Assembly (NCBI GenBank): GCA_937888435.1
Contig: CALAQS010000223.1
Coordinates: 1-38,687, forward strand
From: an uncultured Acidobacteriota bacterium
GTDB taxonomy: Bacteria; Acidobacteriota; Thermoanaerobaculia; UBA5066
Direction: 5' to 3'
DNA: 38,687 nt
Both the position numbers and the translations under genes were made by a program. Positions 23,317-33,190 of the stretch are shown piece by piece. Every line of letters begins with the position of its first letter. The stretch's first letter is position 1. Below the pieces are notes generated by a model. It was not told the origin of the DNA and searched no databases. It saw only the letters and a program-made list of their open reading frames with translations.

Positions 23317-23445
23317 CTCGGAGAAGCGGAGCGCGAGGAAACGAAGCCGTTCCGGCGCCGCCGGGACGAAATATACAGGACGCCGTTGATGCCGACGCAT
23401 CATGGACGCCGAGCCGGGCCGGCCTCAATAGAGAGGAGGGTGCCT

Positions 23446-24000
23446 ATGAGTGTCCCGCTCGTCCTGCTCGCCTTCCTCGCTCTCGGCCTCCTGACGGCGT
23501 TCGTCGTGATCCCGGTCGTGCGCGTCTACCGCGGCACGCGCCTCGTGGCGTGCCCCGAGACGAAGCGGCCCGCCGCCGTGGAGCTCGACTCGATGCGCGC
23601 GGCCTTCACGCGGTTCGGGAACGAGCCGGGACGGTTTCGCCTGACGAGCTGCTCGCGCTGGCCCGAAAAGGCGGGGTGCGGGCAGGAATGCCTCGCCGAA
23701 GTTACGCGCGACCCCGGGGCCTGCCTCGTCCGGACGATCGTGGCGGGCTGGTATCACGGCCAGTCCTGCGTCTTCTGCGGGAAGCCGATGCCCGAGGTGA
23801 CGTGGACCGAGCATCGCCCGGCGCTCCTCGCGCCCGACGGGGTCACCGTTTCGTGGAAGGACGTGAAGCCGGAGACGCTCCCCGACCTCTTCTCGACGCA
23901 CAGGCCCGTCTGCTGGGACTGCCACGTCGTGCAGAGCCTCATTCGCGAGCGCCCGGACACCGTGACCGTGCGCCCGGACCGGGAGCATCTCTGGAGCTGA
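23446..24000 (+). CDS. Membrane-anchored Cys-rich protein, paralogue 1
   Basis: A 184-residue protein after a strong GAGAGGAGGG ribosome site. One N-terminal helix (VPLVLLAFLALGLLTAFVVI) is followed by a soluble Cys-rich part. Readable motifs: ACPETKRPAAVELDSMRAAF, CSRWPEKAGCGQECL, CVFCGKP and VCWDCH. That is at least eight cysteines, two as CxxC, the last as CxxCH, which could be a haem-c site but lacks other cytochrome features, so metal binding is at least as likely. The next gene repeats the first half (CPET and CSRWPE-AGCGQ blocks). I recall such proteins as unnamed conserved hypotheticals in Acidobacteria and relatives. The pair converges on the 3' end of the cox operon. A role in metal or redox handling for the oxidase is a guess. 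Confidence 0.8.
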   Translation: MSVPLVLLAFLALGLLTAFVVIPVVRVYRGTRLVACPETKRPAAVELDSMRAAFTRFGNEPGRFRLTSCSRWPEKAGCGQECLAEVTRDPGACLVRTIVAGWYHGQSCVFCGKPMPEVTWTEHRPALLAPDGVTVSWKDVKPETLPDLFSTHRPVCWDCHVVQSLIRERPDTVTVRPDREHLWS

Positions 24001-24025
24001 AAAAGCGGAGCTCGGGAGGTTCGCC

Positions 24026-24295
24026 ATGACCATGCTCGGAGCGGGAGCGATCATTCTGGTGATTGCGTTCTCCGCCGTCGGCTTCCTGTGGGTCCTGCCG
24101 GCCTGGCGCGGATACCGGGGAAAGCGGATCGTGACGTGCCCCGAAACGGGGCAGTCCGCCACAGTGGAAGTCGATGCCGCCCGCGTCGCGACTTCCGCGT
24201 GGGGCGGCGTGCCCGACGTCAGGCTGAAGGTCTGTTCGCGGTGGCCGGAGCGGGCCGGATGCGGACAGGACTGCCTGATCCAGTTGGAGGGGTAG
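24026..24295 (+). CDS. Membrane-anchored Cys-rich protein, paralogue 2 (short)
   Basis: An 89-residue protein 25 bases after paralogue 1, with a CGGGAGG ribosome site. One N-terminal helix (GAGAIILVIAFSAVGFLWVL) leads into WRGYRGKRIVTCPETGQSATVEVD and ends with VCSRWPERAGCGQDCLIQLEG (here split at positions 75-89). It matches the anchor and the first Cys block of paralogue 1, including CPET, CSRWPE and GCGQ-CL, but lacks its C-terminal CxxC half. So the shared unit is an N-terminal helix plus a four-cysteine module, duplicated in tandem. Function unknown. Confidence 0.8.
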   Translation: MTMLGAGAIILVIAFSAVGFLWVLPAWRGYRGKRIVTCPETGQSATVEVDAARVATSAWGGVPDVRLKVCSRWPERAGCGQDCLIQLEG

Positions 24296-24326
24296 CAGCT
24301 CCTCGGCGGGGCCGAGCGCGGCAGTC

Positions 24327-24626
24327 CTATCGCCCCGGCACCCCGAGCCAGCCGCGCGTGCCGTAGTCCGCGGCCAGGAACAGGAAGAGGAGGAACAGGA
24401 AGAACAGGCCGGACAGGATGACGACCGGCACGAGCTTCGTGTTCCCCTTCACGTGCATGAAGTAGAGGATGACGAGCGTGGCCTTCGCGGCCGCGATGCC
24501 GAGGGCCACGAAGGTGTTCGCGGGCCCGAGGTTCACGAACGCCGCGGAGACCGTGAGCGCGGTGAACGCCATGAGCGCCAGAAAGACGCCGAAGTAGACC
24601 TTGAGAGGCTGAACGTGCGCCGGCAT
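24327..24626 (-). CDS. coxD: Cytochrome c oxidase subunit IV family protein
   Basis: A 99-residue protein with three hydrophobic helices, the size and pattern of bacterial caa3 subunit IV: VYFGVFLALMAFTALTVSAA, VALGIAAAKATLVILYFMHV with the family's AKATLVILYFMH motif, and VVILSGLFFLFLLFLFLA. It is an accessory membrane subunit without cofactors. The ATG shares one base with the coxC stop (TGATG). It is the last gene of the operon, and a weak G+C hairpin without T run (24302-24316) lies between it and the convergent Cys-rich pair. Confidence 0.93.
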   Translation of the reverse strand: MPAHVQPLKVYFGVFLALMAFTALTVSAAFVNLGPANTFVALGIAAAKATLVILYFMHVKGNTKLVPVVILSGLFFLFLLFLFLAADYGTRGWLGVPGR

Positions 24627-25315
24627 CAGTGCCTCCCGATGAGGTAGAGGAGCGGAAACAGGAAGATCCACACGAGGTCCACGAAGTGCCAGTAGAGGCC
24701 CGTGCCCTCGAGGAAGTTGTGGTTCTCGGGCGTGTAGGCGCCCCCCCAGGCCCTTTTCGCGACGTAGGCCACGAGGACGATTCCGATGACCATGTGGAGC
24801 GCGTGCAGCCCCGTCATCAGGAAGTAGAGGCTGAAGAAAAGCTGAGCGTGCAGGGCGTCAGGCCCCTCGAAGTGGAAGCTCGCGCCCGGGACGTGGTGCT
24901 CGACGAATTTCTCGTGGTATTCGAACCCCTTCACGACGAGGAAGACCGACCCGAGGATCAGCGTGAGGACGAGGAGAGCGGCCGCGAGCTTCCCCTTACC
25001 CGTCTGGCCTCCGCGCACGGCGAGCGCCATCGTGAGCGAGCTCGCGATGAGGACGACGGTGTTGAACGTGCCGAGCTGGATCGACAGCGTATGGCTGGAG
25101 GCGCGGAAGGCCTCGGGGTAAAGCGAGCGGTAGACGCCGTATGCCGCGAAGAGGCCGCCGAAGAACAGGATCTCGGTGACGAGAAAGGTCCACATCCCGA
25201 GCGTCGCGGAGTCCTTCTGCTGCTCGTAGCTGTCGAAATGGTGGGCGAGGCCCGCCCCATGGCCATGCTCGGCCGCGTCCGCGCCGAGCGGAGTCCCGTG
25301 CGCGTCAGACGCCAA
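24626..25315 (-). CDS. coxC: Cytochrome c oxidase subunit III
   Basis: A 229-residue membrane subunit without metals that stabilises subunit I and its proton path. Helices include [77 protein letters not shown] and [19 protein letters not shown]; the motifs FEYHEKF, GLHALH and [16 protein letters not shown] are standard. The best start is a TTG at 25315, because GGAGGTGA lies six bases before it, inside the coxA 3' end; this makes an 11-base overlap with coxA. A His-rich N-terminal stretch ([16 protein letters not shown]) precedes the first helix. Confidence 0.95.
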   Translation of the reverse strand: MASDAHGTPLGADAAEHGHGAGLAHHFDSYEQQKDSATLGMWTFLVTEILFFGGLFAAYGVYRSLYPEAFRASSHTLSIQLGTFNTVVLIASSLTMALAVRGGQTGKGKLAAALLVLTLILGSVFLVVKGFEYHEKFVEHHVPGASFHFEGPDALHAQLFFSLYFLMTGLHALHMVIGIVLVAYVAKRAWGGAYTPENHNFLEGTGLYWHFVDLVWIFLFPLLYLIGRH

Positions 25316-26945
25316 CGGTCACCTCCGGGGCTCGCTTCGGGGCCGGATACGTATACGGCGGCCCCGTCACGATGGGCTGGGTCAGGAAGTTCTCGACGGG
25401 CGGAGGTGACGTCGTCTGCCACTCGAGGCCCGTCGCCCCCCAGGGATTCGAAGGCGCCTTCGGGCCGTAGCGCATCGACCAGATGAAGTAGACGAGAGGC
25501 ATGAGATAGCCGAGGCCGAGAACCGTCGCGCCCGCGGACGACATGACGTTCAGGACCTGGAATTCGGGCGGGTACGAGTGGTAGCGCCGTGGCATGCCGA
25601 GATAGCCGAGGATGAACTGCGGGAAGAACGTCACGTTGAAGCCGATGAAGATGACGATCGCCGACAGCTTCGACCAGAACAGCGGGTACATGCGGCCGGT
25701 GATCTTCGGCCACCAGAAGTGCAAGCCTCCGAGATAGCCCATGATCGCGCCGCCGACCATGATGTAGTGGAAGTGCGCGATGATGAAGTACGTGTCGTGC
25801 ACGTGCGCGTCGATGCCGAGCGTCGCGAGCATGACCCCCGTGAGGCCGCCGATCGTGAAGAGGCCGATGAAACCGAGCGCGTAGAGCATCGGCGTGTCCC
25901 ACGAGATCGAGCCCTTGTAGAGAGTCGCGGTCCAGTTGAAAACCTTGATCGCCGAGGGCACCGCGACGAGCATGGACAGGACCGAAAAGATGACCCCCGC
26001 GTAGATCGACTGCCCGGAAACGAACATGTGGTGTCCCCACACGAGGAAGCCGAGGACGGCGATGCCGATGGACGCGAAGGCGACGAACTTGTAGCCGAAA
26101 ATGGGCTTGCGCGAGAACGTGGCCACGAGCTCGCTGACGACGCCCATGGAGGGCAGAATCATGATGTAGACGGCGGGGTGCGAGTAGAACCAGAAGAGGT
26201 GCTGGAAGAGCACCGGATCGCCGCCGAGCTTCGGATCGAAGACCCCGATGTGAAGCGTGCGCTCGGCCGCGACGAGGAGGATGGCGATCGCGATGACCGG
26301 CGTTCCGAGGATCTGGATGAGGCTCGTCGCGTAGGCGCTCCACACAAAAAGCGGCAGCCGGAACCACGTGAGGCCGGGCGCGCGCATGCGGTGGATCGTG
26401 ACGACGAAGTTCAGGCCGGTGAGAATCGACGAGAAGCCGGCGATGAAGATCCCGACGCCCACGGTGATGACGGACGTGTTCACGTAGTTCGTCGAGAGCG
26501 GCGTGTAGAACGTCCATCCCGTATCGACGCCGCCGTGCAGGAGCGCCCAGAGCGTGAAGAGGCCGCCGATCGAGTAGAGGTACCACGAGAGCAGGTTGAT
26601 GCGCGGGAAGGCGAGATCCCTCGCGCCGATCATCAGCGGGATCAGGAAGTTTCCGAGGACGGCCGGAATCCCGGGAATCAGGAAGAAGAAGATCATCAGC
26701 ACGCCGTGCATCGTGAACAGGCGGTTGTAGATGTCCGGCTGGAAAAGGTCGCCTTCCGGCGTCGCGAGCTCCATACGGATGAGAACCGCCATGAGGCCGC
26801 CGAGCGCGAAGAAGACGCTGATCGAGACGAGATAGAGAAGCGCGATTCTCTTGTGGTCTCTCGTCAGGAGCCACGACTTCAGGCCGTAGGCGGCGTTGAG
26901 ATAATGCGTGCGCGGGCTGCCGTCGGGGTTCGTCGTCCCGGTCAT
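25305..26945 (-). CDS. coxA: Cytochrome c oxidase subunit I, A2 family (caa3 type)
   Basis: The catalytic subunit, 546 residues, that reduces O2 at the haem a3-CuB centre and pumps protons. The low-spin haem His is in [16 protein letters not shown]. The active-site helix reads [15 protein letters not shown]: His and the cross-linked Tyr are kept, but the Glu of HPEVY is Ala and a Tyr-Ser pair stands just before, the pattern of A2-family oxidases such as the Rhodothermus caa3 enzyme. CuB His residues are in WGHHMF, and the haem a3/a His in [10 protein letters not shown]. The K-channel Lys is present in PSAIKVFNW. The start ATG overlaps the coxB stop (ATGA). The frame extends far upstream but that part is coxB shadow. 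Confidence 0.98.
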   Translation of the reverse strand: MTGTTNPDGSPRTHYLNAAYGLKSWLLTRDHKRIALLYLVSISVFFALGGLMAVLIRMELATPEGDLFQPDIYNRLFTMHGVLMIFFFLIPGIPAVLGNFLIPLMIGARDLAFPRINLLSWYLYSIGGLFTLWALLHGGVDTGWTFYTPLSTNYVNTSVITVGVGIFIAGFSSILTGLNFVVTIHRMRAPGLTWFRLPLFVWSAYATSLIQILGTPVIAIAILLVAAERTLHIGVFDPKLGGDPVLFQHLFWFYSHPAVYIMILPSMGVVSELVATFSRKPIFGYKFVAFASIGIAVLGFLVWGHHMFVSGQSIYAGVIFSVLSMLVAVPSAIKVFNWTATLYKGSISWDTPMLYALGFIGLFTIGGLTGVMLATLGIDAHVHDTYFIIAHFHYIMVGGAIMGYLGGLHFWWPKITGRMYPLFWSKLSAIVIFIGFNVTFFPQFILGYLGMPRRYHSYPPEFQVLNVMSSAGATVLGLGYLMPLVYFIWSMRYGPKAPSNPWGATGLEWQTTSPPPVENFLTQPIVTGPPYTYPAPKRAPEVTVGV

Positions 26946-27913
26946 TTCCCCGCCTCCGCCGTCGTGGCCGATGCGGCCTTGAGCGACTTGACGTAGTTGA
27001 CGAGCTGGATGAGCTCCTCCTCGGAAACCTGCCCCTTGAACGTAGGCATGATGGGCTGGTAGCCGGTCACGACCTTCGCGGCGGGGTTCAGGATCGACTC
27101 GCGGATGTAATCCTCGTTCACGAGGGCCTTCGTGCCGTCGTTCAGGGAAGCCTGTGTCCCGAAGACCCCGTTCAGGATCGGCGCGCGCGCCGAGCTGTCG
27201 GGCCGATGGCAGGTGTTGCAGGACTTCGCAACGAACAGCTCCTCGCCGGAGGCGATCGCGGACGGCCCCGTCTTCTCGCCCGCGAGCCACGCCTCGTAGG
27301 CACGCGGCTCCATCACGATGACGTGGCCGACCATCTTGGAGTGCTCGGTGCCGCAGTACTGGCCGCAGAAGAGGTGGAACGAGCCGGTGCGGTTCGCCTT
27401 GAACCAGTAGGTCGTGTAGCGCGACGGGAGGACGTCCACGTGGATACGGAACGCGGGCACGAAAAAGTCGTGAATGACGTCCTCGGAGATCATCCGTAGC
27501 TGGACGGCCCGGCCGACCGGCACGTGGAGCTCGTTGATCTCGCGGCGGCCGTCGGGATGCTGAATCTTCCACATCCACTGTCGGCCCGTGACCCAGTACT
27601 GCTCGGCGCCCGCGGGCGGACGGTTCTGGTCGAAAAAGACCTTCGTCCCCCAGCCGAAAAGGACGAGCAGGAGGGTGAGCGGGATGACGGACCACACGAG
27701 CTCGAGGACGTGGGACTTCGGGTTCGTCTCGTAGATGTCGATCCCGACCTCGTCGTCGCTCCGGCGTCGGTACTTCACCATGAAGACGAGGACGAGAATC
27801 GCGATGAGCGCCGAGAAGAAGACGAGCCCCGAGAGGGCGAAGAGCATGAGGTGGTCGACGGACCGGGCGACGTCCGAGGCCTGATCGGGGAGAAGGGGAG
27901 AGCTCGGGATCAT
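26942..27913 (-). CDS. coxB: Cytochrome c oxidase subunit II with C-terminal cytochrome c domain
   Basis: A 323-residue caa3-type subunit II. Two N-terminal helices ([20 protein letters not shown] and [19 protein letters not shown]) precede the cupredoxin domain with the CuA ligands: His in [10 protein letters not shown] and [12 protein letters not shown]. The fused C-terminal cytochrome c has CNTCH, and the likely Met ligand lies in YQPIMPTF. The fusion means electrons can enter directly from the upstream complex, here probably ActA/ActE, without a soluble cytochrome. The start overlaps the sco stop (ATGA). No lipobox was seen. Confidence 0.97.
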   Translation of the reverse strand: MIPSSPLLPDQASDVARSVDHLMLFALSGLVFFSALIAILVLVFMVKYRRRSDDEVGIDIYETNPKSHVLELVWSVIPLTLLLVLFGWGTKVFFDQNRPPAGAEQYWVTGRQWMWKIQHPDGRREINELHVPVGRAVQLRMISEDVIHDFFVPAFRIHVDVLPSRYTTYWFKANRTGSFHLFCGQYCGTEHSKMVGHVIVMEPRAYEAWLAGEKTGPSAIASGEELFVAKSCNTCHRPDSSARAPILNGVFGTQASLNDGTKALVNEDYIRESILNPAAKVVTGYQPIMPTFKGQVSEEELIQLVNYVKSLKAASATTAEAGK

Positions 27914-28767
27914 CGCGGCGCTTTCCCGGCGTTCGCGCGCTCGCGCCGCAGCATGATCGTCACGAAACCCGCGAGGAGAACGAACGTGATCACCCCGCCG
28001 GCCCGGACGAAGTTCTGCACCGTCGTCGTGTACCGACCCGCCTTCGGGTCGTAATGGAAGCACAGGAGCAGGAGCTGGTCGACGACGTTGCCGATCTTCT
28101 CCTCCGCCGCCTCGATGAGCGCGAGGCGAAGGTCCTTCGCCGGGTATTCGATCCCGAAGAGGACCTTCGCGATGCGGCCCTGCGGGGTGAGGACCGTGAT
28201 GCCGGTCGCGTGGGCGAACTGCTTCTGCTCCGCGTCCCACACGTACCGGAATCCGACGGCCTTCGTGAGGGCGGCGATCGAGGCGGCGTCGCCCGTCAGG
28301 AAATGCCAGCCTCCCGGCCCGCTCTTCCGCCCGTATTGCGCCATGACCGTGCGCTTCTTCTCGGACGCCGCCTCGGGGGCGTCGCGCGGGTCGAAGCTCA
28401 CGGTAAGGATCTCGTAGTCGGTCCCCGGCTCGAATTTCAGGGCCCGCACGCTGCGCACGAGGCCGTCCATCGTCATGCCGCAGAGCATCGGGCAGGTGAA
28501 GTAGACAAGCGACAGGACGACAGGGCGTTTTCCGAAATACTTCGAGAGATGGACGCTCTCGCCGGCCTCGTCGCGGAATGTGAGATCGAGGGGAATCGCC
28601 TCGCCGAGCTTCTGATCGAAGCCGACGTCCTTGATCGGGGGGGGCGGCAGCGGGGCGTCCGGCGGCGGAGAGCCCGGAGCTCCCGACGCGCGCAGGGGCA
28701 CGGCGGGAGCGAGCAGCAGCGCGAGGAGTGCGATCCGGGCGAGTAAGACGACAGACACGTGCTTCAT
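27910..28767 (-). CDS. sco: Sco1/SenC-family copper chaperone with C-terminal membrane helix
   Basis: A 285-residue thioredoxin-fold protein that delivers copper to, or reduces, the CuA site of subunit II. It has an N-terminal signal ([19 protein letters not shown]), a Pro-rich spacer, the copper-binding [12 protein letters not shown] and the distal His in [10 protein letters not shown]. Unlike Sco proteins anchored at the N-terminus only, it has a hydrophobic segment near the C-terminus ([20 protein letters not shown]), so it is probably tethered at that end after signal cleavage. The start and the preceding gene's stop overlap as ATGA, and coxB follows in the same way. Confidence 0.95.
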   Translation of the reverse strand: MKHVSVVLLARIALLALLLAPAVPLRASGAPGSPPPDAPLPPPPIKDVGFDQKLGEAIPLDLTFRDEAGESVHLSKYFGKRPVVLSLVYFTCPMLCGMTMDGLVRSVRALKFEPGTDYEILTVSFDPRDAPEAASEKKRTVMAQYGRKSGPGGWHFLTGDAASIAALTKAVGFRYVWDAEQKQFAHATGITVLTPQGRIAKVLFGIEYPAKDLRLALIEAAEEKIGNVVDQLLLLCFHYDPKAGRYTTTVQNFVRAGGVITFVLLAGFVTIMLRRERANAGKAPR

Positions 28768-29198
28768 GGGGCGGTCTCTCCGGCCGGCGCGGGCGGCGGC
28801 ATGGGTGGCGGCGCGGGCAGGCCGCGTGAGGCGACGATCTCGAGAGCGCGTTCGACCGGCACGCGCGCGACGGCCTTCTCCCTTTCGACCCAGGCCCAGG
28901 TCGCGAGCTCGGTCTCTTCGGCGGCGCGGAAAGCCGCGAGGTCAGCCGAGGGATTCGGCTGCAGGTTCGGCCCGGGAGGCACGCCCGGCACGCGGGCCTC
29001 GGCGAGCGCGGGCGGCGCGGGGTCCTTCCGCGCGAGCGAGCCCTTGAAAAGGACCGCGACGCCCCACATGAGGCCCATGACGACGAGCGTGACGGCCAAA
29101 AGTCCGCCGACGAAGACGAGAATGCCGCGGAAATCCAGCTCGTGGTCGACCGGGCCGCCGCCGGCTTCGGGAGCGCCGGAAGCCTGCCGCTCAGCCAT
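28764..29198 (-). CDS. Small single-helix membrane protein of the act-cox operon
   Basis: A 144-residue protein with a short Gly/Pro-rich N-terminus and one helix at about 26-52 (ILVFVGGLLAVTLVVMGLMW). The rest is extracytoplasmic: a Pro-rich stretch (GPNLQPNPSADLAAFRA), a helix with WAWVEREKAVARVPVERALE, and a Pro-rich tail. The sequence ending in ARVPVERALEIVASRGLP recurs, as far as I recall, in small proteins placed between act and cox genes in other bacteria, but I know no assigned function. It overlaps actF by eight bases and sco by four, so it is made with the complex and may help assemble it or be a minor subunit. Confidence 0.8.
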   Translation of the reverse strand: MAERQASGAPEAGGGPVDHELDFRGILVFVGGLLAVTLVVMGLMWGVAVLFKGSLARKDPAPPALAEARVPGVPPGPNLQPNPSADLAAFRAAEETELATWAWVEREKAVARVPVERALEIVASRGLPAPPPMPPPAPAGETAP

Positions 29199-30378
29199 GG
29201 GCGTGCACCTCGAGCGCGACCGCGAGGTTCGGGTCGTTCGCCGGAAGGAGGGATCGCGTTCCCAGCTCGCGCGCGAACGCCGCGAGCCACAGGCCGAAGA
29301 GAGCGACGGGCGTCGTGAGGTCGAGCCAGTGGACGCTCAGCCTGCCGGGATGAAAAGCCGGAGAGGCGAGCCAGAAGAGGTCCACCCAGCGCATGAAGAG
29401 GAGGAGCCCCGCGGCCCAGGCCAGCTTCCCGATGTCGCGCTTGAAGTCGCGTGACAGGAGGAAGACGAACGGTACGGCGAAATGAAAGAGGGCGAGGAAC
29501 ACCGACAGAACGCCCCAGCCGCCCCCGAGGCGGTCGTGGAAGAAGCCGATCTCCTCCGGCAGGTTTCCCGACCAGATGATGAGGAACTGCGATAGCGCGA
29601 AGTACGCCCAAAGCATCGTGAAGGCCAGAAGAAGGTTTCCGAGGTCATGCACGTGGCGCGGCTGGAGAACCCCTCGCATCGCCCCCTTCCGCACGAGGAA
29701 CAGGCTCACGAGAAGCGTGAATGCCATGCCCGAGATGGCCTGGCCGCCGACCACGTACACGCCGTAGATCGCCGAGTACCAGTGCGGGTCGAGCGACATG
29801 AGGAGGTCGACCGAGGCGATCGTGACGAGCAGGCAGTAGACGGCGAGGCCGGGCGCCGCGACGAGCTGCATCCGGCGCTCGAGGCCCGGTGCGGGCGCGT
29901 CGTCCTGCTTTTTCGAAAGGCGGCTCAGCGCCTGCGCGAAGACCGTCCACAGGAGCAGGCAGACGGCAAGCCGGACCGTGAAGAAGGTCGGGTTCATGTA
30001 GATCGCACGGTGCCGCAGGATCTCGTCGCCAGCGACCCGGGCCGGATCGGCCCACGGGTAGAGATGCCTGAGCCCGAAAAGGAGCGGGACCGCGAAGAGA
30101 GCGACGAGCGGGAGCGTGCGCGACGACGCCTCGAGGATGCGACGGATGACGAGGCCCCACGCGCCGCCCGACATGTGGTGGAGCATCGAGATCGCGAGGC
30201 TTCCCAGGGCCACGCCGAGGACGAAGACGAACGCCACGAGGTACGAGCGGTAGAACTGGGCGGGGTTCAAAACGAGGCCGGCCGCCGAGACGACGCCGGC
30301 AAGCGCCCCGACGACGAGGCCGCGCCGGCCGAGAACGGCGAGATCGGCGAGGGGGGGGGCCCAGGGGGATTCGGTCAT
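29191..30378 (-). CDS. actF: Alternative complex III membrane subunit ActF (NrfD/PsrC-like)
   Basis: A 395-residue polytopic subunit with about ten helices, one of the two NrfD-like membrane subunits of ACIII; the other is ActC. Recognisable blocks are FYRSYLVAFVFVLGVALGSL, HHMSGGAWGLVIRRILE, IYGVYVVGGQAISGMAF, HDLGNLLLAFTMLWAYFALS and SQFLIIWSGNLPEE. In solved ACIII structures ActF faces ActC and lacks the quinol site proper but may form a proton path. It is coupled to actE by ATGA. The segment LSRLSKKQDD in a loop weakly resembles the dispersed motif. Confidence 0.95.
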   Translation of the reverse strand: MTESPWAPPLADLAVLGRRGLVVGALAGVVSAAGLVLNPAQFYRSYLVAFVFVLGVALGSLAISMLHHMSGGAWGLVIRRILEASSRTLPLVALFAVPLLFGLRHLYPWADPARVAGDEILRHRAIYMNPTFFTVRLAVCLLLWTVFAQALSRLSKKQDDAPAPGLERRMQLVAAPGLAVYCLLVTIASVDLLMSLDPHWYSAIYGVYVVGGQAISGMAFTLLVSLFLVRKGAMRGVLQPRHVHDLGNLLLAFTMLWAYFALSQFLIIWSGNLPEEIGFFHDRLGGGWGVLSVFLALFHFAVPFVFLLSRDFKRDIGKLAWAAGLLLFMRWVDLFWLASPAFHPGRLSVHWLDLTTPVALFGLWLAAFARELGTRSLLPANDPNLAVALEVHAHG

Positions 30379-31031
30379 TTTGTTTCGGAAGAAGAAAGAG
30401 AAGATTTCTTAGAAGGGGAATGTCCGGAGGCGGCGGGTTCCGGCTGGCTCGCGAGCGCCGCCGTGTCGAGGTGTTCCCGATCTCCCTTTTCCAGAAAATC
30501 CCCGGGCATGTGCTGCGAGGCCTGGAGCGTGCGGATCCACGCGACGACGGCCCAGCGGTCCTCGGGGGTCACCTGCACGGCGTATCCCGACATCTGGCCG
30601 AAGCCGTTCGTGATGACGTCGAAGAAGTAGCCCGCGCGCTCGGCTCTCAGGCGGTCCGCGTGGAAGGAGGTCGGGCGCTTGAAGCCGCGCTGCACGATCA
30701 TGCCCTGGCCCTGGCCCGTTCGGCCGTGGCACGGAGAGCAGAAGACGTTGAAGCGCTCCTGGCCGCGCAGGAGGAGCGCGCGCGTGAGCGGCACGGGGAT
30801 CTGCTCGACGAACTTGCCGTCGGGGCCATGGCCGCGCCAGAGCGCGGAGTCTTCGCGGAGGAAGCCGCGGGCCACGGTGCCTTCGGGCAGCGCGCGCGCC
30901 GACGCGCCGTCCGCGAAGAACTTGCTCTCGCGAAAGGGCTTGATCTTGGCCTGATGGTGCATGTCGTTCCGGCAACCGGAAAGAGCGAGCGCGAGAACCG
31001 GTCCGCCTGCCAGGAAGAGAAGCCGGCGCAT
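30375..31031 (-). CDS. actE: Alternative complex III mono-haem cytochrome c lipoprotein ActE
   Basis: A 218-residue periplasmic cytochrome c. The start MRRLLFLAGGPVLALALSGC is a lipoprotein signal with lipobox LSGC. The single haem motif is CSPCH, with GQGMIVQRGFKRPTSFHAD and TNGFGQMSGYA around the expected Met ligand. ActE is the likely exit point for electrons toward the oxidase. The last 15 residues (HSPSKKSSLSSSETK) are Ser/Lys-rich, unlike the rest, and are encoded by a dispersed motif copy that continues to the overlapping actF start. The ATG shares one base with the actD stop (TGATG). Confidence 0.95.
   Translation of the reverse strand: MRRLLFLAGGPVLALALSGCRNDMHHQAKIKPFRESKFFADGASARALPEGTVARGFLREDSALWRGHGPDGKFVEQIPVPLTRALLLRGQERFNVFCSPCHGRTGQGQGMIVQRGFKRPTSFHADRLRAERAGYFFDVITNGFGQMSGYAVQVTPEDRWAVVAWIRTLQASQHMPGDFLEKGDREHLDTAALASQPEPAASGHSPSKKSSLSSSETK
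30381..30422 (-). repeat. Dispersed A+T-rich motif with tract, actE/actF junction
   Basis: Plus strand: TTTCGGAAG, a purine run, then GAAGATTTCTTAGAAGGGG. Resembles the copy at 33043 along its whole length (TTCGGAA, purines, GAAGATTT-CTTAGAAGGG, AAT). Encodes the ActE C-terminus and reaches the actF start. Confidence 0.8.
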
Positions 31032-31641
31032 CAGTCCTCCACGTCCGAGACGAGGCTCGCGCCGAGCGTCTCCATGAAGCGGAACGTGTCGCCGGCGCGG
31101 AAGCGCGGGTCGCGCGCGAGGATCAGGAGGAAGTACCGGTCGCGCGAGGCGAGCTGGAAGCGCGGCACGGAGAACACCGGGTGGTACGGCATCGGCAGGC
31201 CGTTCAACACGAGCATGCCGAGCACCGCCGCGATGCCCGCGAAGAGGATCGTGCACTCGAACGTGATCGGGATGAAGGACACCCAGCTGTTGTATGGGCG
31301 CCCTCCGACGTTCAGCGGGTAAGCGACGACCGAGGTCCAGTACTGGAGAAAAAACCCGAACAGCCCGCCCACGATCCCGCCGATCAGGACGAGGAGCGGC
31401 ACGCGCGAAGGGCCGTGGCCGATCGCGTCGTGCAACTCCTCGATGGGATAGGGCGTGTAGGCCTCGATCACCTGGTACCCCTCCTTGCGGGTCGCGTGAA
31501 CCGCGTGAACGAGCGTCTCCGGTTTCCCGAACTCGGCGATGACGCCGTAAAGGTGCGGGGGCAGGTCTCCGCCCTCCTGGCGCGGGCCCGGCTTGCCGAA
31601 CTCCGGCTTGACGTGGCGCGCGAACAGACGGGACAGGACGC

Positions 31642-31645
<4 letters not shown>
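31031..31645 (-). CDS. actD: Alternative complex III subunit ActD
   Basis: A 204-residue subunit with a DUF3341-type build: a cytoplasmic N-terminal domain (HLYGVIAEFGKPETLVHAV, GYQVIEAYTPYPIEELHDAI), two helices (VPLLVLIGGIVGGLFGFFLQ and FECTILFAGIAAVLGMLV) and a short C-terminal domain (FLLILARDPRF). It carries no cofactor and clamps ActC. The start is a GTG overlapping the actC stop (GTGA), chosen because family members begin about there; the long upstream frame is actC in another phase. Confidence 0.93.
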
Positions 31646-33018
<1,373 letters not shown>

Positions 33019-33042
33019 CAGAAGAGATCCGGAAAATTCTGC

Positions 33043-33085
33043 TTCGGAAAAGAGAAGAAGAAGATTTTCTTAGAAGGGCAATAGG
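33043..33085 (-). repeat. Dispersed A+T-rich motif with tract, actB/actC gap
   Basis: Plus strand: TTCGGAAAAGAG, a GAA-rich run, then GAAGATTTTCTTAGAAGGGC and AATAGG. Its 18-base core equals that at 3489. It is intergenic, 24-67 bases upstream of the actC start. Confidence 0.85.
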
Positions 33086-33150
33086 GCATTGCCCCGACCG
33101 CCGAGGTGCATGAGAAGCATGCGGGGACCGACGACGACGGCATGGGAGCT

Positions 33151-33190
33151 CTATCCCTCTTCCTTTCTAAGCAAATCCTCATTCGGATTC
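33151..33190 (+). repeat. Dispersed A+T-rich motif, end of actB
   Basis: CTATCCCTCTTCCTTTCTAA then GCAAATCCTCATTCGGATTC; core CTTTCTAAGCAAATC matches 14 of 15. On the minus strand it encodes the last residues and TAG stop of ActB. Inverted relative to the copy at 33043. Confidence 0.8.

Noticed and set aside
24296-24326. Hairpin CTCGGC-GGG-GCCGAG between the Cys-rich pair and coxD as a terminator
   Set aside because: The stem is short and has no T run on either strand.
29905-29925. CTTTTTCGAAAGG in actF encoding LSRLSKKQ
   Set aside because: It resembles the TTCGAAGAA variant but matches about 12 of 16 positions with G+C-rich flanks; not counted as a copy.
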